A stretch of DNA of 32,048 nt from an uncultured Anaeromyxobacter sp. (GTDB lineage Bacteria; Myxococcota; Myxococcia; Myxococcales; Anaeromyxobacteraceae), in NCBI GenBank assembly GCA_903904005.1, contig CAIVAR010000153.1:1-32048 (forward strand), written 5' to 3'. Positions 25,710-32,048 of the stretch are shown here, one piece after another. Each line of letters opens with the position of its first letter. Within the stretch, counting starts at the first letter, position 1. The translations under genes were made by a program, and so were the position numbers. The notes beneath the pieces are model-generated. The model was not told the origin of the DNA. It did no database searches and worked only from the letters and a program-made list of their open reading frames with translations.

Positions 25710-26825
25710 TCAGCGGACTCCGTCCCTCACCAGGGACGCCACCCGGTCGACGTCGGAGTCGGCCAGCCGGTTATAAGTGGGAAGGTTGATCCCCGATGCC
25801 CCGAGACGGTCCGTCTCGGGCAGGTCCTCGCCTCGGAGCCCCGACTGTTCCCGGTACGGCGGGAGGCGATGGACGGGAACGAAGAAGGGCCGGGTGTCGA
25901 CGCCGTGCTCCTGGAGCCAGGCCATGGCGCCGTCGCGCGAGCGTCCGTAGGCCTCCTCCTCGACCGTGATGCAGAAGAGCCATGGAGCCGGCTCCGCCCA
26001 CGGCGCCGTGGGCTGGAAGCCGATGCCGGGGATGTCCCGCAGGGCTTCCCGGTACCGGGCGAAGATGACCCTGCGACGCGCGACGATCTCCTCGGCCCGC
26101 TCCACCTGCGCGCAGAGGATCGCGCAGGCAAGGTTGGTGATCCGATAGTTGTAGCCCGTGATCGGGAAGAAGTAGCGCCGGTCCGGATCCACGCCCTGTC
26201 CACGGAGGAGCCGCGCCCGCTTCTCCAGGGCCGGATCGTCGAGGGTGACCGCGCCGCCCTCTCCGGAGGTGAGGAGCTTGTTCCCGTAGAAGGAGAAGAC
26301 CCCGATCCGCCCGAGCCCTCCGACGGCGCGCCCCCGGTACCGGGCCAGGTGGGCCTCGGCCGCATCCTCCACCACCCAGAGTCCGTGCGTGGCCGCGATC
26401 CGGTTGATGGCGTCCATGTCGGCCGGGTGGCCGTACAGGTGCACCGGGATGATGCCCTTCGTCCTCGGCGTGATCGCGCTCTCCATCCGCGCCGGGTCGA
26501 TGCACCAGGTGTGCGGGTCGACGTCGACGAAGACGGGCTCGGCCCCGCAGTAGCGAACCGCGTTGGCCGTGGCGATGTAGGTGAGGGACGGAACGAGAAC
26601 CTCGTCGCCGGGACGGAGGTCCAGCGTCAGGAGTGCGAGGTGGAGGGCGAGCGTCCCGTTCGTGACACCGATCGCCGACCTCGTTCCGGCCAGCCGGGCG
26701 AAGTCGGCCTCGAACCGCCCCACGAACGGCCCCGTCGCGGAGATCCAGGAGCTCCGCAGCGCCTCGAGGACGTACCGCTCCTCGTTCCCCGACAGATCGG
26801 GTTCGGCCACGGGGATGTTCTTCAT
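25710..26825 (-). CDS. DegT/DnrJ/EryC1-type sugar aminotransferase (perosamine synthase-like)
   Basis: A 371-residue PLP-dependent aminotransferase that would convert a nucleotide-linked keto-sugar to an amino sugar. Residues 1-40 read IPVAEPDLSGNEERYVL with SSWISATGPFV. The PLP phosphate region is GVTNGTLALHLAL. VVEDAAEAHLA carries D154 for the pyridine nitrogen, and FSFYGNKLLTSGEGG carries the Schiff-base K183. The EDAAEAH form and SSWISATGP start resemble GDP-perosamine synthases and other 4-amino-4,6-dideoxysugar enzymes. No 4,6-dehydratase is in the window. Its stop is one base before the GT-GNAT gene. The flippase end lies 33 bases upstream, so all three may form one minus-strand unit. 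Confidence 0.87.
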   Translation of the reverse strand: MKNIPVAEPDLSGNEERYVLEALRSSWISATGPFVGRFEADFARLAGTRSAIGVTNGTLALHLALLTLDLRPGDEVLVPSLTYIATANAVRYCGAEPVFVDVDPHTWCIDPARMESAITPRTKGIIPVHLYGHPADMDAINRIAATHGLWVVEDAAEAHLARYRGRAVGGLGRIGVFSFYGNKLLTSGEGGAVTLDDPALEKRARLLRGQGVDPDRRYFFPITGYNYRITNLACAILCAQVERAEEIVARRRVIFARYREALRDIPGIGFQPTAPWAEPAPWLFCITVEEEAYGRSRDGAMAWLQEHGVDTRPFFVPVHRLPPYREQSGLRGEDLPETDRLGASGINLPTYNRLADSDVDRVASLVRDGVR

Positions 26826-26858
26826 GGGTATCGGGGCCCTTCCGGAAGCGCGTCGAGT

Positions 26859-28247
26859 CTATCCCGGCTGCGTACGCGGCACGAGCAGGGGAGCCGCGAG
26901 GAGGGGCAGGATCCAGGACGAGACCAGGATCGAGAAGGCTGCGCCGCCCACCAGCGCCCCGACGACGCCCAGCCCGGGCGCCAGCCACCAGGTCAGGGCG
27001 ATGGTGGTCAGCCCGTTCGAGAGCACCAGCCCCACGAGGGGCCAGAACCGGTCCATGATCCAGAGCAGCTCCACGTAGATGGTTCCCCAGACCGCCGCCA
27101 CGAGCAGTCCGGCCATGGCGGCCCAGACGGTCCATCCGTACGTGATGTCGGGGCGGCGGAGCCACAGGAGGAGAACGCGATCTCCGAGGAGAACGAGCCC
27201 CAGTCCGCCCGCGACGGCGAGGGCCATCCGGAAGTTCCGGAGGTGGCGGAAGGCCCGAAGGGCCCAGGCGCGATCTCCCCGCTCGAAGGCCTCGCGAAGG
27301 GGAGGCACGAAGGAGGCCGTTCCCAGCTGGATGAGGCTCGCGAGCACGAGGTACAGGCGGAGGGCGATGGAGTAGTCCGCCACGACGGCGAGCCCGCTCC
27401 GCTGGGCCAGGATGAGCACCTGGGTCTCGTTCACGGTGAGCGCCCCGAGCTGGAAGAGGAAGATGGGAAGGGATCGCGCCGCCAGCGCCTGGAACGCCTG
27501 GCGCGACACGTGGCGAAACTGCACGCGGACCCAGGGCAGGACCTTGCGCGCGAAGGCGAGTGCGAGCGCCGCCGGAAGCGTGCCCGCCACCGAGAGGCAG
27601 AGGACCAGCACCGGCATGGACGCCCGGAGCGTCACGGCCACCACCAGGGCGGCCAGCCCGACGAGCGATCCCAGGAGCGCGAAGACGTTCGCGACGTAGG
27701 TCTTCTGGTACCCGGCGTACAGCTGTGGAACGGCCCCGAGGGGAAGTCCCACCACGAGCGCGGCAGCAGCGGCCGCCACGCTCCATCGCACCGTCGCCTC
27801 GTCCACCTGGCCCCGCACCCCGAGGAACTGGGACCACGGGACGAGCGGGGTCGCGATCGCGAGCACCACCGCGAGCAGCGAGGCGGTGACGGTGAGGGCC
27901 CCGATCGCGGTGGAGAAGTACTCCCGCGCCGCCTCCCGATCCTCCCGCCCGTGGGCCGCGGAGATCAGGTTGAGGAGCCCGCCGGACAGGCCGAAGTCGA
28001 AGAGGGTGGTCCAGGTCACGACGGTGGTGATGGCGGTCCAGAGCCCGAATCGCTCCTTCCCCAGGTACCCGAGCAGCAGCGGGACCGTGACCAGGCCCGC
28101 CAGCACGCCCGCGCCCCTCACGCCCATGCTGGTGACCGTGGTGAGCACGATCCGTCGGTAGCGCTCGTCCGATCGCCCCTCGGGTGTCGACGTGTCGAAC
28201 GGTCGCCAGCGGGCCACCGTTCGGATCTGGCGGAGGTAGGGAAGCAC
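26859..28247 (-). CDS. Polysaccharide flippase (Wzx/MATE-like), second copy
   Basis: A 462-residue membrane protein with about 12-14 hydrophobic stretches. It carries the LGKERFGLWTAITTVVTWTTLFDFGLSGG signature of Wzx-like polysaccharide exporters. It is a paralogue of the protein at 19372-20781: FDTSTPEGRSDERYRRIVLT aligns with FDESTAEGRSQERYRRIVLS, and equal-length helical repeats follow, including IFLFQLGALTVNETQVLIL against LYLFQLGSLLVNQSQRPIL. Overall identity is clearly below that of a recent duplication. It begins the minus-strand unit flippase, aminotransferase, GT-GNAT. The start at 28247 sits 58 bases from the divergent glycosyltransferase. Confidence 0.85.
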   Translation of the reverse strand: MLPYLRQIRTVARWRPFDTSTPEGRSDERYRRIVLTTVTSMGVRGAGVLAGLVTVPLLLGYLGKERFGLWTAITTVVTWTTLFDFGLSGGLLNLISAAHGREDREAAREYFSTAIGALTVTASLLAVVLAIATPLVPWSQFLGVRGQVDEATVRWSVAAAAAALVVGLPLGAVPQLYAGYQKTYVANVFALLGSLVGLAALVVAVTLRASMPVLVLCLSVAGTLPAALALAFARKVLPWVRVQFRHVSRQAFQALAARSLPIFLFQLGALTVNETQVLILAQRSGLAVVADYSIALRLYLVLASLIQLGTASFVPPLREAFERGDRAWALRAFRHLRNFRMALAVAGGLGLVLLGDRVLLLWLRRPDITYGWTVWAAMAGLLVAAVWGTIYVELLWIMDRFWPLVGLVLSNGLTTIALTWWLAPGLGVVGALVGGAAFSILVSSWILPLLAAPLLVPRTQPG

Positions 28248-28305
28248 GGGAACGGAACGAAGCTAGTTCATGGAGGGTTGGCCGTCGAGTAGGATGCCCA
28301 GCCTC

Positions 28306-29637
28306 ATGCGCCGCCTCGCCATCGTCGAGTTCACCATGAGCGCCGGGGGCGTGGAGCGCGTCCTGAAGGGGCTCGCGGGCGCGCTGCTCGATATCCCGGA
28401 GGCGGAGGACTGGGACGTTACCCTGCTCCTCGCCCGCTACAACTCCGCCCACAAGAAGGTGGAATGGCCGGCGGAGCTGACCGGTCCCCGGCTCCACGTG
28501 GAATGGATGGGGCAGGGAACCGCCGTGAGCCGCACGCTCGACCCGCTGGCGCACGCCCAGGGAATCCCCGGCCTCCCCTTCACGCGCATCCCCGGGTACG
28601 TGCTCGCCCGGACGCTCTGGAAGATCGGCCCGGAGGGGTTCCGGGCCCTCGTGGGGGATTCGCGCGCCCTCATCTCCCGGGCCAGCCGGCGCTTCGACGC
28701 GATGCTCTTCACCTATCCGTTCTGGCTGGAGGCCCCGCCGCTCCACTGCCCCGTCCTCTCCTCGCCGTCCGATCTCAACTTCAAGCACTTCCTGCCGGAG
28801 GGGGGACTGCGTCAGCGCATCCACGAGAAGGCGCTCCGGACCTGGCTCGCGCGCTCCGATCGGCTTCTCGTCTACTGCGAGGCGATGGCGAACGAGCTGC
28901 GCCACTTCTACCCGGAGTACGCGGCCCGTACCGTCCCGGTCCCGCTGGGCGTGACGACCGGCCGGGCGCCCCCCACCCCCGAGTCCCTGGCCGCCCTGAG
29001 CCTGCAACACGGCCTCCCGGAGCGCTTTGCGCTCATGACCGGCTGGATCACGCCCCACAAGGACCCGCTCGTCGCGGTCCAGGCCGCGGCCGAACTGCGG
29101 AGGCGGGGCACGCCCATCCCGTTGGTGTTCGTGGGACCCAACGCGACGGAGCTCGCGGATGGCGCGCCCCCGGGCTTCAACGCGGCTTACGTCGCGGAGG
29201 TGCGCCGCGCGATGCAGGCGGGCGGTCTCCTCCACGGGCGCGACATCTTCACGCTGGGTTACGTGAGCGATGCGGAGCTGGAGGGACTCTTCCACCTGGC
29301 CACCGCCTACCTCTTCCCGACGCGCTACGAGGGGTTCGGCCTGCCCAGCCTGGAGGCGACGCTGGCCGGCTGCCCGGCGGTGGTCTCGTCCATCCCACCG
29401 CTCCTCGAGCAGGACCGGGTCCTCGGCGGCGTCTACCGGGTCTTCGAGCCGGGCGACGCCAAGGCGCTGGCCGATTCGCTGGCCTGGGTGCTCGACAACG
29501 AACCGGCGGCCCGCGCGACGGCTCGCGCGGCGTCTGCACGCGTGGCGGAGCACTATGACTGGAAGAGAACGGCGCGCGCCTACCTGGCGCAGGCGGCGGA
29601 GGTGATCTCCGCGCGGGACGAGGTCAGGAACCCGTGA
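28306..29637 (+). CDS. Glycosyltransferase, GT4-like
   Basis: A 443-residue GT-B enzyme. It begins RRLAIVEFTMSAGGVERVLKGLAGALL, the N-terminal 'GGvErv...la' motif of GT4 enzymes. The C-terminal donor-binding half has ALMTGWITPHKDPLVAVQAA, FTLGYVSDAELEGLFHLATA and PTRYEGFGLPSLEATLAGCPAVVSS with the E-x7-E motif. ATG 28306 is preferred because the conserved strand follows at once; ATG 28294 and the further upstream 28270 add only unconserved residues. No clear Shine-Dalgarno is present. The C terminus (VISARDEVRNP) overlaps the convergent membrane-protein gene by 14 nt. It is a lone plus-strand gene between two minus-strand groups. Confidence 0.83.
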   Translation: MRRLAIVEFTMSAGGVERVLKGLAGALLDIPEAEDWDVTLLLARYNSAHKKVEWPAELTGPRLHVEWMGQGTAVSRTLDPLAHAQGIPGLPFTRIPGYVLARTLWKIGPEGFRALVGDSRALISRASRRFDAMLFTYPFWLEAPPLHCPVLSSPSDLNFKHFLPEGGLRQRIHEKALRTWLARSDRLLVYCEAMANELRHFYPEYAARTVPVPLGVTTGRAPPTPESLAALSLQHGLPERFALMTGWITPHKDPLVAVQAAAELRRRGTPIPLVFVGPNATELADGAPPGFNAAYVAEVRRAMQAGGLLHGRDIFTLGYVSDAELEGLFHLATAYLFPTRYEGFGLPSLEATLAGCPAVVSSIPPLLEQDRVLGGVYRVFEPGDAKALADSLAWVLDNEPAARATARAASARVAEHYDWKRTARAYLAQAAEVISARDEVRNP

Positions 29638-30775
29638 GCCGGGCCAGGGCGGCTGGGATGCGTGTGAGGAAGAGGAGCATCACCGCGCCCGCCATCGCCC
29701 AGACGAGCGCGACCCCGCGGAGAATCCGTGCCACGCCCGGCCTCTCCTCCCCGGCGGCCAGCGGGAGCGCCAGCAGGGGGAACGCACAGGTGGCGCGGGC
29801 GAAGGCCCAGCGGTCCTCGTAGACCTTCGCCCCCATCAGCAACGCGAGGAGGACGAATCCGGCGTAGGTCCAGGCCGCCGGGCTCCACCGGCGCCAGCGC
29901 GGAAGCAGGGGCACGAGCGACGCGACGGCCAGGGCCAAGGCCAGCAGCGCGAGGGTCTCACCGACCGATTCGAACGTCCACGGCGAGGCGAGCTTCGTCC
30001 AGATCCAGGTGAGCGGCGGTCCGAGTTCGAGCGGGTCGCCGCCACGGAAGCCGGGGCGTGAGAGCACCCAGACGCGCCAGCCGAGGGCGATTCCGGCTGG
30101 GATCGCTACTGCGCGAGCGGCCCCCATTCTCTGGCCCTGGCGCCAGCGCACGATGGCGAGCGCCCCGGCCGCGATGAAGCTGGTCTCGCGGACGAGCGTG
30201 GCGGCGGCCAGGACGGCGACCGCCCCGGGACGGCGTCGGGAATCGAGCCACAGCGCGAGCAGCATGAGGGACGCTGCGGCGGCGTCGGGCGTGGCTCGCG
30301 TCATGGAGGCGACGAGGCCGGCCGAGAGGACGAGCGGCAGCGCTCGCCACGGGGAGTTCCCTTCGCTCTCGATCCACCGCGCGACGACCCAGATCCCGAG
30401 GAGTCCGAGGAGCCAGGAGAGCGCCAGGTAGGCGAGCGATGCTGCCGGGCGGCTTCCCAGGACGAGCGCCCAGGCGGCCAGCGGCAGCCCGATGCGTCCA
30501 GCCCGATACCACGGCAGGTCGAGGAAGCTGGGCGTCTCCGGTCGAAGCAGCAGCGGATCGACCGTCAGGGCGAAGTAGAACTGTCCGTCGTATCCGAAGC
30601 CCGGCGCGAGATGGGCTCCCGCCATCTCGGGTGGGTGCGCGAAGAAGGTCCCCGGTAAGAAGAACCCACGGGGGTCCCCGCGGAACGCGAACCCCATCAC
30701 GCCGGCGAGGATCACGCTCCAGCCGAGCACGGCCACCAGGAGGACCGTGCCCGCCCCTCCTCTGGCCCGCCTCAC
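29624..30775 (-). CDS. Polytopic membrane protein with YDGQFYF motif
   Basis: A 383-residue integral membrane protein with about eight or nine hydrophobic helices. After the first helix (LLVAVLGWSVILAGVMGFAF, about 12-31) the periplasmic loop contains GFGYDGQFYFALTVDPLL (about 59-76). The GYDGQFY sequence recurs in a class of bacterial polytopic proteins of glycan loci that resemble GT-C glycosyltransferases, where the Asp sits in the first large loop. I cannot confirm catalytic function. ATRATPDAAAASLMLLALWLDSR is another motif of that class. It starts at GTG 30775 with GGAGG about three bases before it, overlapping the upstream glycosyltransferase stop (GTGA), so the two are coupled. Confidence 0.65.
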   Translation of the reverse strand: MRRARGGAGTVLLVAVLGWSVILAGVMGFAFRGDPRGFFLPGTFFAHPPEMAGAHLAPGFGYDGQFYFALTVDPLLLRPETPSFLDLPWYRAGRIGLPLAAWALVLGSRPAASLAYLALSWLLGLLGIWVVARWIESEGNSPWRALPLVLSAGLVASMTRATPDAAAASLMLLALWLDSRRRPGAVAVLAAATLVRETSFIAAGALAIVRWRQGQRMGAARAVAIPAGIALGWRVWVLSRPGFRGGDPLELGPPLTWIWTKLASPWTFESVGETLALLALALAVASLVPLLPRWRRWSPAAWTYAGFVLLALLMGAKVYEDRWAFARATCAFPLLALPLAAGEERPGVARILRGVALVWAMAGAVMLLFLTRIPAALARLTGS

Positions 30776-31875
30776 CGTACCTCCACCGTCGACCGCACCA
30801 CCTCGATCGTCCTCCGTGCAACCTCCTCCCAGGAGAGGGGCGCCGTTGCGAGCCGGGTCGGCGCCGGCAGCGTGAGCGCGCGCGCCACGTCCGCGGGCAC
30901 GTCGAAGTCCACCTGGTTCTCCCGGGGAAGCCCGATCTCGTCGAACACCTCGAGGCGGGAGGCGACCACGCGCGCGCCGGCCGCGGCGGCCTCCACCACC
31001 GGGAGACCGAAACCCTCGTAGCGGGTGGGGAAGACCACGGCCCGAGCCGCGGCCATGAGCGGTTCGACCTGCCCGTGCGGGACGTACCCCAGGTGAAGGA
31101 GGTCACCTTCCACTCCCAGGCTGCGGGCGAGCGGGAGGAGTTCCCGATCCCAGAGCGGGGTCTGCTGACCGGAGAGCACGAGCCGTTCCCGCACCTCCCC
31201 CGACCGCCGGAGCGCCGCGTACGCGCGGAGCAGCCGGTCGTGCCCCTTGTGCGGCCAGGTGGCCGCCGGGCAGTAGAGGAAGGTGCCCGGCGCGAGTCCG
31301 GCCGGGAGCGGCGTCGGCGCCCCGTCCGGACGAGGCTCGACCCCGAGGGGCACGACCACGCCCTTGCCGCGCGGCAGCCCGCAGCGCACCTCCAGCGCGT
31401 CCAGCGTGAAGCGGCTGATGGCGATCACCGCCGCGGCCCTCGCCTGGCTCCGGGGGTAGACCCGGGGACGGAAGGTCCGGTCGAAGAGCCCGAAGTGGTC
31501 GGGGAGATGGACGTGCTGGACGTCCACTGCGGTGATCACCGCCGGCCCCGGCGCCCGGTGCGGGAAGATCGACTGCTGTGGGAAAAGGGTGACGTCGGGA
31601 GCTGCAGCGGCCAGCACGCGCTCGGAGAGCCGGTCCCGCCAGGGCGTGTAGGCCTCCGCGATGCGCCGGGCCACGAGCGAGCGAGCGCCGTAGGGCATGA
31701 CCACCTTGCTCCAGCCCTCGCCCGCGATCTCCCGGTCGAGGTCCCGGTCGAGGAGGAGCAGGGGCTCGTCGCCCGTGGCGGCCGCCGGCAGGTGGCGGAC
31801 GAGCGCCCGGACGTAGGTCTCGACGCCTCCGACCTGACCGGGGCGGAGCGACAGCAGCGAAAGCGCGATGCGCAC
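30772..31875 (-). CDS. Glycosyltransferase, GT4-like
   Basis: A 367-residue GT-B enzyme with the N-terminal RPGQVGGVETYVRALVRHL motif. VDVQHVHLPDHF is the DXXHxxxP-type loop, and VIAISRFTLDALEV the strand-helix before the linker. The C-terminal domain has FLYCPAATWPHKGHDRLL, LHLGYVPHGQVEPLMAAARA and PTRYEGFGLPVVEAAAAGARVV with intact E-x7-E. GTG 31875 is the chosen start, since the family motif begins immediately after it. It leads a minus-strand pair with the YDGQFYF membrane protein (GTGA overlap). A 26-base gap separates it from the divergent GT2 gene, so the two promoters must overlap. Confidence 0.83.
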   Translation of the reverse strand: MRIALSLLSLRPGQVGGVETYVRALVRHLPAAATGDEPLLLLDRDLDREIAGEGWSKVVMPYGARSLVARRIAEAYTPWRDRLSERVLAAAAPDVTLFPQQSIFPHRAPGPAVITAVDVQHVHLPDHFGLFDRTFRPRVYPRSQARAAAVIAISRFTLDALEVRCGLPRGKGVVVPLGVEPRPDGAPTPLPAGLAPGTFLYCPAATWPHKGHDRLLRAYAALRRSGEVRERLVLSGQQTPLWDRELLPLARSLGVEGDLLHLGYVPHGQVEPLMAAARAVVFPTRYEGFGLPVVEAAAAGARVVASRLEVFDEIGLPRENQVDFDVPADVARALTLPAPTRLATAPLSWEEVARRTIEVVRSTVEVR

Positions 31876-31901
31876 CGACGCATTGTATAAGGAAGGCTCG
31901 C

Positions 31902-32048
31902 ATGTCGTCCCTCTCCGTCCTCGTGCCGGTCTACAACGAGCAGCACCTGGTGGCCGCGTCGCTCGGGCGGCTCGGGGTGCTGGAGACGAGCCCCCACCTC
32001 GAGCGCGTGCAGGTGGTGGTCGTCGACGACTCCTCGCGGGACGGGAGC
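31902..32048 (+). CDS. Family 2 glycosyltransferase, N-terminal part (cut by window end)
   Basis: The first 49 codons of a gene running off the window. SLSVLVPVYNEQHLVAASLGRL is the opening strand and helix of a GT-A fold family 2 glycosyltransferase ('vSvviPvyNEe..i...l..l'), and VQVVVVDDSSRDGS is the VDDgS.DgT motif that binds the nucleotide. AGGAAGG (31889-31895) serves as ribosome-binding site for ATG 31902, and TATAAG (31886-31891) overlaps it. Such enzymes include dolichol-phosphate-mannose synthase-like and polymerising glycosyltransferases; which one cannot be said without the rest. Confidence 0.82.
   Translation, partial: MSSLSVLVPVYNEQHLVAASLGRLGVLETSPHLERVQVVVVDDSSRDGS

Noticed and set aside
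24191-25789. 532-residue open frame on the plus strand opposite the GT-GNAT gene
   Set aside because: Antisense shadow rich in Arg, Gly, Pro and Glu; the minus-strand protein has clear GT and GNAT motifs.
25771-29553. 1260-residue open frame on the minus strand
   Set aside because: It runs through the aminotransferase, flippase and an opposite-strand glycosyltransferase in a wrong frame; no domain is recognisable.

Overview
The window is GC-rich throughout, with dense gene packing, many GTG and TTG starts and 4-nt stop/start overlaps. Gene content (a DUF4175/peptidase-MA/MoxR/DUF58/Bat-type envelope operon, an ECF sigma factor with its anti-sigma factor, a high-affinity branched-chain amino acid ABC system and a glycan locus) suggests a Myxococcota-type deltaproteobacterium, perhaps near Anaeromyxobacter. 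This placement is an inference from composition and gene order, not a database match.

Layout. (1) 1-1880 is a scrap yard: C-terminal pieces of a tail-collar protein, a group II intron maturase and a DUF2283 protein, followed by a toxin-antitoxin pair whose PIN toxin carries a C-terminal frameshifting deletion. (2) 2046-6799 (minus) is a complete livKHMGF uptake operon. (3) 6886-16752 (minus) is a six-gene envelope operon: DUF4175 membrane protein, HExxH peptidase with TPR-like repeats, MoxR AAA+ ATPase, DUF58 protein, BatA/VWA membrane protein and NagZ. (4) 16900-18435 (plus) is a divergent ECF sigma factor, zinc-finger-like anti-sigma factor and small exported protein. A 12-13 bp direct repeat lies in the shared promoter region. 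(5) 18419 to the window end is a surface-glycan locus: three SAM methyltransferases (one FkbM-like), two paralogous flippases, four GT4-type glycosyltransferases (one fused to a GNAT acetyltransferase), a DegT/perosamine-synthase-type aminotransferase, a polytopic membrane protein and the start of a GT2 enzyme.

How the parts work together. The glycan genes plausibly make, modify and export a polysaccharide or O-antigen containing an N-acylated amino sugar. The aminotransferase would supply the amino group, and the GT-GNAT fusion, one base downstream, could transfer and acylate the sugar. The locus is unusual because its strand changes every one to three genes, with tail-to-tail coding overlaps of 14-48 nt and very short divergent gaps.

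The most interesting items are the GT-GNAT fusion with a Shine-Dalgarno-preceded internal ATG exactly at the domain boundary, the two flippases with a shared cytoplasmic N-terminal signature, the patchwork of gene remnants at the left end, and the direct repeats between the envelope operon and the ECF sigma gene. I saw no tRNA, rRNA, CRISPR array or intact insertion sequence.
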